A stretch of 23,964 bases of DNA from JAWXVD01 sp044425705 (GCA_044425705.1 JAWXVD010000046.1:1-23964), one strand, 5' to 3'; positions 14,001 to 21,721 are shown, numbered from the stretch's first letter. The notes: generated by a model not told the origin, from the sequence alone. A program made the numbers and translations.

Positions 14001-15296
14001 ATGGAATATGTGATTGATAAAGAAGAAATACATTCTATTATGAAACAAAAAAATATAAAGACTCAGTCCGAATTAGCAGAAAAATTGGGAATAACAAAGA
14101 ATCAACTATCTGTCATATTATCAGCAAAAAGTAATCCGATTAAAAGCAATTATCAAAAATTGTGTGATGTTCTTGATATTGAGCCAAAGGATATTATGAT
14201 TCCAAAGAAAGAAATTTCTGATAAAAAGAAACCGAAGGTAGTATTTGAAAGTGATTTAGATTTTGTGGATATAGACCAGGTTATTGCCAACAGAAAATAT
14301 AATTCAGTTGAGTTATTTGCAGGAGCAGGTGGATTAGCACTAGGATTAGAAGAAGCTGGATTTCATGCACAGGGATTAGTAGAAATTGATAAATATGCCG
14401 CGCAATCGTTGCGCCTTAATAGACCAACATGGAATGTTATTGAAAATGATGTGATCAAGGTGGCTGATGAAGGTATTGTAAATTATTTACCAGAGAATAC
14501 GATAATTGATTTTGTATCGGGTGGGTATCCATGTCAAGCATTTAGTTATGCAGGCCGTAAGTTAGGTTTGGATGATGTTCGCGGAACGATGTTTTATTAT
14601 TTTGCAAAAGTTATAAAAGATTTAAATCCCAAAGTGTTTTTAGCTGAAAATGTAAAAGGACTTACTACGCATGATGGGGGTAAAACCCTAAAAACAATGA
14701 TTGATATTTATGAAAAACTTGGTTATACAGTGACATGGAATATTTTGAAGGCAAATAATTACGGTGTTGCTCAGAAAAGAGAGCGAGTGGTTATCATTGG
14801 TGTTCGTAATGACATTAAAGTAAAGTATCGTTTGCCGAAAGAATATAAGTATAAACCAGTGCTAAAAGATGCGTTGAAGGATGTTCCAGAATCTAATGGT
14901 GCTGTTTATCCATTGAAAAAGCGAGAAGTTTTAAAGCTTGTACCAGCAGGTGGATATTGGAGAGATTTACCTGAAGAAATAGCAAAAGATTATATGGGAA
15001 AGAGTTATTATTCAGGCGGTGGAAGAACGGGAATGGCCAGAAGAATTTCGTGGGACGAACCAAGTTTAACATTAACTTGTAGTCCGGCACAAAAGCAGAC
15101 GGAAAGATGTCACCCAGATGAGACGCGTCCTTTTACGGTTAGGGAATATGCTAGAATTCAAAGTTTTCCAGATAGTTGGGAATTCGCAGGCTCTATGGGA
15201 CAACAATATAAACAAATTGGAAATGCAGTACCTGTAGAATTTGCTAAAGCAATAGGACTGTCTATAATCGAAGTGTTGAATAAAGCAGAGGTTTAA
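14001..15296 (+). CDS. Type II C5-cytosine DNA methyltransferase with N-terminal HTH
   Basis: This is a 431-aa enzyme. ATG 14001 has GGGAGGG upstream; the longer frame from 13962 would start at the promoter itself and is rejected. Residues 1-65 form an XRE-type helix-turn-helix (TQSELAEKLGITKNQLSVIL), seen in methyltransferases such as M.ScrFI or M.SsoII that repress their own gene. The catalytic part has motif I ELFAGAGGLALG (104-115), motif IV GGYPCQAFS with nucleophile C178, motif VI ENV (216-218), motif VIII QKRER (258-262) and motif X GNAVPVEF (407-414). All key residues are present, so it should be active. Its stop overlaps the stop of the converging endonuclease gene. Recognition sequence is unknown. 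Confidence 0.9.
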   Translation: MEYVIDKEEIHSIMKQKNIKTQSELAEKLGITKNQLSVILSAKSNPIKSNYQKLCDVLDIEPKDIMIPKKEISDKKKPKVVFESDLDFVDIDQVIANRKYNSVELFAGAGGLALGLEEAGFHAQGLVEIDKYAAQSLRLNRPTWNVIENDVIKVADEGIVNYLPENTIIDFVSGGYPCQAFSYAGRKLGLDDVRGTMFYYFAKVIKDLNPKVFLAENVKGLTTHDGGKTLKTMIDIYEKLGYTVTWNILKANNYGVAQKRERVVIIGVRNDIKVKYRLPKEYKYKPVLKDALKDVPESNGAVYPLKKREVLKLVPAGGYWRDLPEEIAKDYMGKSYYSGGGRTGMARRISWDEPSLTLTCSPAQKQTERCHPDETRPFTVREYARIQSFPDSWEFAGSMGQQYKQIGNAVPVEFAKAIGLSIIEVLNKAEV

Positions 15297-16177
15297 TCCT
15301 CTGCTTGTCTTTTGTCTAATTCAGTTGTAAGATCTGTAATTACCTCATCTAGCACAGCTCTTCCATCAAATTCACTTGCAACCTCAGCACTAGCTTTTGT
15401 AAGTGCATCATAAAAATCAGGATCTCCAGTTAAACGATACCAAAAATCTTGTCCGATGTAAATTGGGTATTCCTCATTAACTTTTTTATAGTGTCCGCTT
15501 AAGTCTTTCATTTCTCCTTAGAAAACACCAACAACTAAATCATTAAAGCTGATACTTAAGTTATTTGTTCTAGCAAGATTTTTAATGGCAATAAAGTGGT
15601 CGGAAATAGTTTTTACATCATCCTTATTGATAGTATTAGGACCAGCTTTGATTTGGCAGTATTTTCTTCGTCCATCAATAAAATCATCAAATTCAATATC
15701 TATGCCAGATGTGGTAGAAGCGTATCCTGATAAAATATCACTACAGAACTTTTGAAGATTAGTTCCAAAAGAGGTATTGATAGAAGTACCAAGTGCACGA
15801 GCATATACTAATGCAGTGGCAATACTTTTTGATGTGCTATCTCCCAATAAGAAATTCGCTTTGTATGTATCTAGAAATGGATTCAGATTAAATTCGTTTA
15901 AATTTTTTAATTTTAAGGTGTTTTTCTTATGATTGGAAGCAATATTTTCACGGAAAAAATCTTTCCATTTGATAATGATTTCTCTTTTCATTTCACGTGA
16001 TTTTATGATATTATCTAAGGCATCTTCACCGAGTCTTTTATATAGTTCGAATTCGGATGGTGTTAAACCTAAAGTGTTATATGAAGAGGTATCTTCACGC
16101 ATAAGATTAGCTTGGTGAGAAAATTCTTCGTATGTTATCTCATGATTGATATATTTGTCAAAAGAGCTATTCTCCAT
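15293..16177 (-). pseudogene. Type II restriction endonuclease (PD-(D/E)XK, PmeII-like), split by an in-frame stop
   Basis: From ATG 16177 (AGGAGA 8 nt upstream; residue 14 of the longer frame starting at 16216) 219 codons run to a TAA at 15518-15520. The same frame then continues GEMKDLSGHYKKVNEEYPIY and FWYRLTGDPDFY to the natural stop at 15293. The catalytic core SGIDIEF (D160) with CQIKAGPNTIN (Q175, K177) fits the D...(E/Q)-x-K signature of the PmeII-type family, where Q-I/L-K-x-G-P-N-T-I-N is typical. Together the two parts make about 294 aa, the usual size. A single sense-to-ochre change (for example TAT/TAC to TAA) explains the split. AAGGAG just behind the stop before ATG 15511 could allow weak reinitiation. 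The enzyme is probably dead, leaving the methyltransferase as an orphan. Confidence 0.75.
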
Positions 16178-16214
16178 AATAGTTTCTCCTACATAAAATT
16201 TTTTTGATATTCTC

Positions 16215-16244
16215 ATTATACAGGAAAGTGTAGGATGAGTTCAA
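16215..16244 (-). promoter_or_regulatory. Promoter of the restriction endonuclease gene
   Basis: On the minus strand TTGAAC (16244-16239) and TATAAT (16220-16215) are 18 nt apart. Transcription would begin near 16208, downstream of the ATG at 16216. This supports the internal ATG at 16177 as the true start. Confidence 0.6.
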
Positions 16245-16301
16245 TAGCTATGTAGTTAAGAAATTATTGTTTATTATCCATTATCTTCACGTATAAGTGG
16301 A

Positions 16302-16895
16302 ATGTGTACTAGGGTGGGTAAGGATATTTTAATTTGTATTAATTCGGGGACTTCTTTGGGGAGACAACGATTTACTCTGGCGCATGAATTGTATCATATA
16401 TTATTTGAAGATAAATTGAAGAATGTAATATGTGAAATGAAATTAAATGTGGAAAAAAGTGATTCGGAAAAAGAAGCAGATATGTTTGCTTCATATTTAT
16501 TGATGCCATATGATGCATTGAAACAATACCAAGATAAGGTTAATGAGTGGACGATTGAAGAAATAATAGGTGCAGAACAATTTTTTCAAATTAGTCATAT
16601 GGCAATGTTGAGAAGATTGTATATGGAAAAATATATAGATAAGAATTCATTTGATAAATTTTCAAGTGTTGGTGTGACTAAAAAAGCAATTAAACTAGGA
16701 TGTGAAGCAGATTTATATGTGAAGTCAGCGGATAATAAGAGATATTTTACAACAGGAAAATATATTAGAAGTGTTGAAGCAATAGCAGATAAGGAGTTGG
16801 TGTCTAATGGAAAAAGAGAGGAACTATTATTAGATGCATTTAGAGTAGATATAGTATATGGACTAAATGAAGAGGGGATGGACATGTATGAGTGA
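16302..16895 (+). CDS. ImmA/IrrE-type zinc metallopeptidase, N-terminally truncated
   Basis: The frame is open from 16260, and the first ATG is 16302 without an RBS. It carries the peptidase core: INSGTSLGRQRFTLAHELYH with the HExxH zinc motif (H28-E-L-Y-H32), and EKEADMFASYLLMP (third ligand Glu). A C-terminal domain of about 110 residues follows. Codons before 16302 (YYPLSSRISG) also resemble the family, but TAA at 16257-16259 cuts off what should be the start. Family members cleave repressors such as ImmR or act with a PIN toxin partner. Here the stop overlaps the PIN gene start. It is probably unexpressed or poorly expressed, since the endonuclease promoter occupies its upstream end. Confidence 0.7.
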   Translation: MCTRVGKDILICINSGTSLGRQRFTLAHELYHILFEDKLKNVICEMKLNVEKSDSEKEADMFASYLLMPYDALKQYQDKVNEWTIEEIIGAEQFFQISHMAMLRRLYMEKYIDKNSFDKFSSVGVTKKAIKLGCEADLYVKSADNKRYFTTGKYIRSVEAIADKELVSNGKREELLLDAFRVDIVYGLNEEGMDMYE

Positions 16896-17279
16896 CAACT
16901 TATTTTTTGATACAGACTGTCTGTCGGCATTTTTATGGATTAATGATACGAACTATATCGTAGATTGATTAAAGGAACAAAAAATGATAAGTCAATAGGT
17001 AAAGGTGAAGCTGCGGGAATAGCACTAGCAAAGACATATGATGGAATATTGGCTAGTAATAATTGGAGAGATATTGCGGTATATATTGAACGGTATAATT
17101 TGAAACATATTGACACGGGTATGATTCTAACTGAGGCACTGGAAAAGAAAATTATTACAGAAGAACAAGGTAATGACATTTGGAAAAGAATGATTAACAA
17201 AAATAGACGATTACCAACAGGTACATTTACAGAATATTTAAAAAGAAAGAAAATTTTTGAGCCAAAGTTACCAGATTAA
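16888..17279 (+). pseudogene. PIN-domain toxin, internal deletion with frameshift
   Basis: ATG 16888, overlapping the ImmA stop, opens MSDNLFFDTDCLSAFLWIND, a normal PIN start with the first acidic residues. TGA at 16966-16968 interrupts it. The other frame, from about 16962, carries the second half: LIKGTKNDKSIGKGEAAGIA, then ASNNWRD, with the conserved K-G-E-A-A and S-N-N-x-R-D acidic motifs, and a C-terminal helical tail to 17279. About 50-60 central residues are missing at the junction near 16960. The ImmA plus PIN pair is a common accessory module of Firmicutes; here both members are damaged. Confidence 0.7.
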
Positions 17280-17288
17280 GAGAAAGGT

Positions 17289-17753
17289 ATGATTATTAAC
17301 ATGAAGACAATACAAGTAGTGGCAGCAATTATAAGAGATGGAGATAAGATACTAGCAACCCAGCGTGGCTATGGAGAATTCGCAGGGGGATGGGAATTCC
17401 CCGGTGGAAAAGTTGAACAAGGTGAGAGTGATGAGGTAGCACTTGTCCGAGAAATAAAAGAAGAATTAGAAGTGGATATAGTAGTAGAAGAGTTTGTACA
17501 TACAGTGGAATATGACTATCCAAATTTTCACTTATCAATGAACTGTTATTTTGCAAAGGTAGTAGGTGGGGAAATTGTTCTAACAGAGCATCAATCGGCA
17601 AGATGGTTGACGCAAGATACGCTTATGAGCGTGGAATGGTTGCCAGCAGACGTGAGTTTGATAGAGTTGTTGAAAGAATTGATGTTACATTTCACGCCCA
17701 CACAAATCACTCCGCTGATTTGTGTGGAGAGAACGATTACAAGAGCCAATTAG
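17289..17753 (+). CDS. mutT: MutT-type Nudix hydrolase with a MITE-encoded C-terminal tail
   Basis: This 154-aa Nudix protein starts VVAAIIRDGDKILATQRG with WEFPGGKVEQGES. The Nudix box spans G40-V62 (G-x5-E46-x7-R54-E55-I-x-E58-E59-x-E-V); only the penultimate Gly is replaced by Glu. It probably cleans oxidised nucleotides (8-oxo-dGTP) or a related NDP-X. Residues 133-154 are encoded by the MITE inserted at 17684. Without it the gene would read E-L-I-stop, giving 132 aa, the usual size. ATG 17289 is used here; ATG 17301 is an alternative, and neither has ideal RBS spacing. The tail lies after the Nudix fold, so activity is likely retained. Confidence 0.85.
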   Translation: MIINMKTIQVVAAIIRDGDKILATQRGYGEFAGGWEFPGGKVEQGESDEVALVREIKEELEVDIVVEEFVHTVEYDYPNFHLSMNCYFAKVVGGEIVLTEHQSARWLTQDTLMSVEWLPADVSLIELLKELMLHFTPTQITPLICVERTITRAN

Positions 17754-17866
17754 CATGCCCCTCGCCGTAGGCGACTCATTTAGTGTACAGGTAGCCTGTA
17801 CACTAAATGGAATGGGCATGCGATCGTTACTTTTTACGGCGTAGCCGTGAAAAGTAACGAATTGAT
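17676..17866. mobile_element. MITE copy A (175 bp, 17684-17858) with 8-bp target duplication
   Basis: The element is bounded by imperfect 15-bp terminal inverted repeats: GTTACATTTCACGCC at the left, and the complement of GTTACTTTTCACGGC at the right. Perfect direct repeats GAATTGAT flank it at 17676-17683 and 17859-17866. Inside are a 12-bp hairpin with 6-nt loop (17698-17727), an 8-bp GCATGCCC/GGGCATGC stem (17753-17760 with 17814-17821) enclosing two further hairpins (TCGCC/GGCGA at 17762-17774, and a perfect 15-bp stem with loop TAG at 17777-17809), and a 16-bp hairpin (17825-17859). No transposase is encoded, so it is non-autonomous. It is about 90% alike to the reverse complement of copy B. 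Confidence 0.88.
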
Positions 17867-17902
17867 TTGAAAATTAAATAAATATCAGAAAAAAATGAAA
17901 AG

Positions 17903-17941
17903 TTCGTTGGGAAATAGTATAATATACCTAACGAATTTTTT
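17903..17941 (+). terminator. Rho-independent terminator after mutT
   Basis: TTCGTTGG (17903-17910) pairs with CCTAACGAA (17927-17935), one bulge or wobble, followed by six T residues (17936-17941). It is probably the original mutT terminator, now pushed about 180 bp away by the MITE. Confidence 0.6.
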
Positions 17942-18019
17942 GTCTATATCATCTATAAACCTTGTCGGGTTAGAAAATTCCAAAGTTATTAATATGAAAA
18001 AAATAAGAAAATAATAGAA

Positions 18020-18087
18020 CTAATAGGTAAGAATATATTGCATAAAACCATACAATGCGCTATAATATAATTACCTAATAGGTAAGA
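18020..18087 (+). promoter_or_regulatory. higBA promoter with repeated operator
   Basis: TTGCAT (18038-18043) and TATAAT (18061-18066) are 17 nt apart. CTAATAGGTAAGA occurs twice, at 18020-18032 upstream of the -35 and at 18075-18087 just after the -10. The second copy lies in a perfect palindrome TTACCT-AAT-AGGTAA (18071-18085). The 55-bp offset is about five helical turns, so two bound antitoxin dimers could face the same side of the DNA and shut the promoter, as in type II toxin-antitoxin autoregulation. Confidence 0.7.
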
Positions 18088-18099
18088 GGGGATAAAGTA

Positions 18100-18474
18100 T
18101 TGTACGTCGAATATGAAGATCACAGAGTGAAAGAACTTTTTGAAGATTTAAATAATATACAAGGTTCTAAGAATCTAATGAGAAGACAGATTGGTACAGA
18201 AATGACTAAAAAAGTTAAAATGAAATATAGTCAAATGACGTCATTTACAAATTTTGCACAACTGTTAGAATCTCGAATAGGGAAAATTGAATCACTAGTC
18301 GGAGAAGAAAAGGGTACATATTCCTTGAGGATAACAAAAAATTACAGATTAATTGTCTTAGCAAAGTCAACAGATTTAAGTCCAGAAGGATTGAAAAAGT
18401 GTGATACATTTTATATAAAAGGAGTGATTGATTACCATGGACAAGGAGCAAATAATAATTGGCTTATCCCGTGA
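18100..18474 (+). CDS. higB: HigB/RelE-type toxin
   Basis: This 124-aa basic protein starts at TTG 18100, with GAGGGG about 7 nt upstream; no ATG start is nearby. The C-terminal motif LRITKNYRLIV, then FYIKGVIDYHG, is typical of the HigB/RelE fold mRNA interferases that pair with HigA antitoxins. The N-terminal VKELFEDLNNIQG fits the family's first helix. The gene overlaps higA by 38 nt. The likely role is cleavage of ribosome-bound mRNA when the antitoxin is lost. Confidence 0.75.
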   Translation: MYVEYEDHRVKELFEDLNNIQGSKNLMRRQIGTEMTKKVKMKYSQMTSFTNFAQLLESRIGKIESLVGEEKGTYSLRITKNYRLIVLAKSTDLSPEGLKKCDTFYIKGVIDYHGQGANNNWLIP

Positions 18475-19534
18475 ATTTATTATACATCCGGGAGAAACAT
18501 TACAAGAAATATTAGAAGATAGAGAAATGTCTCAAAAAGAATTGTCGGTAAGAACAGGGATGACAGAAAAACATATTAGTACAATTGTGAATGGTACTAA
18601 ACCGATTTCAATTGCTTTTGCAAAAAAATTAGAGTATGCATTGGGAGTAGAATCAGCATTTTGGATTAATCTTCAAGCACTTTATGACAGAGAATTATTA
18701 GAGTTTGAAGAATTACACAATATTTCAGATGAAGAAATATCTGTTTTGAAAAATCTAAAAGATATAATTGCATATTTGAACCAAAAGCAAATATTGAATA
18801 GTAATGATAATCTTGCAGGCTTAGTTTTGGATGTAAGGAAATTCATGGGTATAAGCAATTTGTTAGATGTTCCAAATCTAGCCTTTAACGCAGCATTTAG
18901 AGCACAAGTGGCAAATACAAATATTGATGTGTATGTTCTTTTTGCATGGCAAAAAATATGTGAATTATTGACACAAGACATTATAGTAGCGGAAGAAGTG
19001 GATTTTGAAAAATTAAAAAGTAAAATACCTGAAATAAAAAAATTAATGTTCAAAGATACGAAGATAATTCGGAGTGAATTAGAAAGTATATTTGCAGAGT
19101 GCGGAATTGGATTTAAAATTGTTCGAAACTTTAAAGGTGCCCCAGTTCAGGGATTCATCAAAAAGACAGATAAGAGTAATATGATTTTGTGTATTACATT
19201 GAGAAGGAAATATGCAGATATTTTTTGGTTTACGCTATTTCATGAAATTGCTCATATCATTTATAAAGATATAAAAAATAAATTTATTGATTTTGAACTT
19301 CGTGCAAATGAAATGGAAGAAAGAGCAGATAGGTTTGCTAAAAATACTTTGATTAATCCAACAGAGTATAAGAAATTCACTAATCGAAGAGATTTCTCAT
19401 TAGAGGCAATTGAAAAATTTGCAGACAAATGTTGTGTTCGTTCGTATATTGTTATAGGTAGATTAATGAAAGAAGAATATATTGGTTGGGATAGTTATAA
19501 TCATCAACGTGATAAATATATATGGGGAAACTAG
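18437..19534 (+). CDS. higA: HigA antitoxin fused to ImmA-like metallopeptidase domain
   Basis: This is a 365-aa protein from ATG 18437 (TTG 18428, nearer to AAGGAG, is an alternative start). Residues 15-75 match HigA/VapI: HPGETLQEILEDREMSQKEL, then the HTH up to GTKPISIAFAKKLEYALG and AFWINLQALYD. The second half is an ImmA/IrrE-like peptidase with LFHEIAHIIY (zinc motif H269-E-I-A-H273) and EERADRFAKN (third ligand). All three ligands are present, so it may be an active zinc peptidase, possibly processing itself or other repressors. It should repress its own promoter through the TTACCT-AAT-AGGTAA site. This fused form is several times longer than classic HigA (about 100 aa). Confidence 0.82.
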   Translation: MDKEQIIIGLSREFIIHPGETLQEILEDREMSQKELSVRTGMTEKHISTIVNGTKPISIAFAKKLEYALGVESAFWINLQALYDRELLEFEELHNISDEEISVLKNLKDIIAYLNQKQILNSNDNLAGLVLDVRKFMGISNLLDVPNLAFNAAFRAQVANTNIDVYVLFAWQKICELLTQDIIVAEEVDFEKLKSKIPEIKKLMFKDTKIIRSELESIFAECGIGFKIVRNFKGAPVQGFIKKTDKSNMILCITLRRKYADIFWFTLFHEIAHIIYKDIKNKFIDFELRANEMEERADRFAKNTLINPTEYKKFTNRRDFSLEAIEKFADKCCVRSYIVIGRLMKEEYIGWDSYNHQRDKYIWGN

Positions 19535-19537
19535 AGT

Positions 19538-20305
19538 ATGAACAAGAATAATAGAAACAAAAAAACAACAAAAATTGCATTACTAGTAGCACTGGTGGCA
19601 ATATTCGCATCAGTAGTTGGGTTTTTTATATATACATCTATTTACTACCATGCTGATCAGGTGGCAATGGAAGTGTACCAAGAAGGGCTAGAGTCAGGGA
19701 TGATCGTATCTTATGATAACATGACGATTATAGAGCCAGAGGCAGGAAGTGGTATAGGGATTATATTTTATCCAGGTGCAAAAGTAGAAGCCATTGCTTA
19801 TCTCCCACTATTGCAGCAATTGGCGGATGTTGGATTTACAACAGTGCTTTTGGAAATGCCATTTAATATGGCGATTTTCGATGTGGATGGCGCAGATGAT
19901 GTATTTGCGTTATTAGAAGAAAATCAAGATGACAGAGCTCATGAGATATTGCAGGATGTTTCACAGTGGTACATCATGGGGCATTCTATGGGTGGAGCTA
20001 TGGCCAGTAGTTATGCTTCAGATCATCAGGAATTAGTAGAAGGATTGATATTGATTGGAGCCTATGTGTACGGAGAGTATCCAACGGAGAAGGCATTGAC
20101 TATATACGGTACATTTAATGATAATTTAGAAGAAAATATTGATTATACAGATAATATTGTGATTATCCAAGGTGGTAATCATGCACAATACGGTAATTAC
20201 GGAGAGCAAAGTGGAGATCCACAAGCTACTATTAGCGATGTGGAGCAGCAGGCGATTACGGTAGAGGCAATTGTGGAATTTGTTGCAAATGGGAATGAGC
20301 AGTAG
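19538..20305 (+). CDS. Membrane-anchored alpha/beta hydrolase
   Basis: This 255-aa protein begins with a Lys-rich start and a membrane anchor (IALLVALVAIFASVVGFF, about 13-30), with the rest outside the cell. The nucleophile elbow is GHSMGG with S150, and the catalytic His is probably H215 in GGNHAQYGNYG. The acid is expected after YGTFNDN (D195), but the segment between this motif and GGNHAQ is short compared with relatives as I remember them, so a small in-frame deletion is possible. The substrate is unknown; the family includes esterases and lipase-like enzymes. It lies 3 bp after higA, without a clear RBS, so it may be co-transcribed with the toxin-antitoxin genes. Confidence 0.75.
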   Translation: MNKNNRNKKTTKIALLVALVAIFASVVGFFIYTSIYYHADQVAMEVYQEGLESGMIVSYDNMTIIEPEAGSGIGIIFYPGAKVEAIAYLPLLQQLADVGFTTVLLEMPFNMAIFDVDGADDVFALLEENQDDRAHEILQDVSQWYIMGHSMGGAMASSYASDHQELVEGLILIGAYVYGEYPTEKALTIYGTFNDNLEENIDYTDNIVIIQGGNHAQYGNYGEQSGDPQATISDVEQQAITVEAIVEFVANGNEQ

Positions 20306-20356
20306 GCGGAACAAGGGTTTGTAAAAGGGAAGAGTATCCCATGTGGGAAGATAAAT

Positions 20357-20407
20357 AAAAAACAGTTTGTTAGAAAAATTTTTGAGTTTTTTCTGACAAA
20401 CTGTTTT
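20357..20407. terminator. Strong bidirectional terminator
   Basis: AAAACAGTTTGTTAGAAAAA pairs with TTTTTCTGACAAACTGTTTT over about 20 bp with a single G-U pair and a short loop. Each arm carries the T-run needed in its own direction. It ends both the hydrolase gene (plus) and the alcohol dehydrogenase gene (minus). Confidence 0.85.
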
Positions 20408-20426
20408 ATCGTGTCATAAAGACTTA

Positions 20427-21458
20427 TTATTTATAGGTATCTGTTTGCACCATAACTGCTTTCACGGCAATATCTGAATCTGATAGGAATTGAAGAATTC
20501 CCTCTGGAGCATTTTCCAGTGGAAAGGTGTGGCTGATTAGTTGTTTTACATTTACTATTCCAGCTTTCACAAGATTGATACATTGAGGAAAATAAATTGC
20601 AGGTATGGCATTGGAACCGCGAATTTGTATTTTATTTAAATGAACAATATTGGAATCAAAAGACACGATGGAACCTTCCCCATAGGTAATACCTAAGTAG
20701 CTAACAATACCGCCCATATTGCAAATTTTCGTTGCGATATCAATGGTGACAGGGGGAGTAGTAACTAAAACACGTTCTACGCCACCACGAGGAAAGTGAA
20801 ACTGAGTCAAATCATCTACATCAGAGTAAATAACCTCATCGGCTCCATATTGCAATGCTAAGGTAGCTTTTTTCTTGTTTTTCACATGCTCAACAGCATA
20901 TACTTTTCTGGCACCAGAAGCCTTTGCCATTTGAATTGCCATGAGACCAATTGCCCCACAGCCCATGACAACCACATCGTTTCCTAATTTGATTTCAGAG
21001 GTTAATATGAGATCGTAAGCAACACCCATAGGTTCGATAAAGCAAGCTTCTTCAAAAGAAAGGTCTTTAAAAGGAACACATAATACAGCAGGAACAACTG
21101 TTTTTTCAGCAAATCCCATGGCAGTATGATTCATGCTCATGTAGTTAGGACCTGAATTATCTAAGTCTGGTCTAGCAGCTTGAGATACATAGGAAAGTGG
21201 GTCGAAGGTGGAAGTTTCTATGACTACCCTATCGCCTACCTTTAAGTGGGTTACATCACTTCCAATTTCTTCTACAATACCGGAAAATTCGTGACCGAAT
21301 GGTTCCCAATCTTTTGCATGGTAAGAGGCTAAAATTTTATCGTGTCCGCAGAAACCGCATGCCATGACACGAACGATTACTTCATCTTTGGCAGGATCGC
21401 GTAGAGTTACATCTTTTAATTTGAATTGGTTTGGTGATTTTAAATAAGCTGCTTTCAT
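20427..21458 (-). CDS. Zinc-type medium-chain alcohol/polyol dehydrogenase
   Basis: This 343-aa protein of the MDR superfamily has a GroES-like N-terminal domain with catalytic zinc residues C37 (GFCGHD), H56-E57 (FGHEFSG) and E142 (ACFIEPMG), and an NAD(P) Rossmann fold with VVMGCGAIGLMA (163-174). The structural-zinc lobe normally has four cysteines at about 85-110. Here that segment (residues 84-108) has none, so only the catalytic zinc is expected, as in some sorbitol or threonine dehydrogenase relatives. Specific substrate is unclear. GGGAGGG lies upstream of the ATG at 21458. It is a single-gene unit between the terminator at 20357 and MITE copy B. Confidence 0.82.
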   Translation of the reverse strand: MKAAYLKSPNQFKLKDVTLRDPAKDEVIVRVMACGFCGHDKILASYHAKDWEPFGHEFSGIVEEIGSDVTHLKVGDRVVIETSTFDPLSYVSQAARPDLDNSGPNYMSMNHTAMGFAEKTVVPAVLCVPFKDLSFEEACFIEPMGVAYDLILTSEIKLGNDVVVMGCGAIGLMAIQMAKASGARKVYAVEHVKNKKKATLALQYGADEVIYSDVDDLTQFHFPRGGVERVLVTTPPVTIDIATKICNMGGIVSYLGITYGEGSIVSFDSNIVHLNKIQIRGSNAIPAIYFPQCINLVKAGIVNVKQLISHTFPLENAPEGILQFLSDSDIAVKAVMVQTDTYK

Positions 21459-21547
21459 ATATTAATTTCCCTCCCATAATTTATAAAAAGTATACTATAT
21501 CTTATTCTACAATGCTGAAAATAAATTTACAAGAAGATAAATTTACG

Positions 21548-21707
21548 CAATTATTGTTACTTTTCACGGCTACGCCATAAAAAGTAACGGACGCATGCCC
21601 ATTTGAATTCGCCTACGGCGAGGGGCATGCTAATTGGATCTTGTAATCGTTCTCTCCACACAAATCAGCGGAGTGATTTGTGTGGGCATGAAATGTAACC
21701 AATTATT
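21548..21707. mobile_element. MITE copy B (144 bp, 21556-21699) with 8-bp target duplication
   Basis: This is the same element as copy A in reverse orientation. The terminal repeats are GTTACTTTTCACGGC at the left and the complement of GTTACATTTCATGCC at the right. Perfect direct repeats CAATTATT flank it at 21548-21555 and 21700-21707. It keeps the long terminal hairpin (21556-21588), the GCATGCCC/GGGCATGC stem (21593-21600 with 21623-21630) with the small TCGCC/GGCGA hairpin, and the 12-bp hairpin (21656-21685). It lacks the additional 15-bp arm of copy A, where it has only about 6 nt. It lies between the alcohol dehydrogenase and the riboswitch promoter. Confidence 0.88.
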
Positions 21708-21721
21708 TACTCAAATCCGCA

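Noticed and set aside
17684..21699. Composite transposon bounded by the two inverted repeats
   Set aside because: Each copy has its own, different 8-bp duplication (GAATTGAT and CAATTATT), so they inserted independently, and no transposase lies between them.
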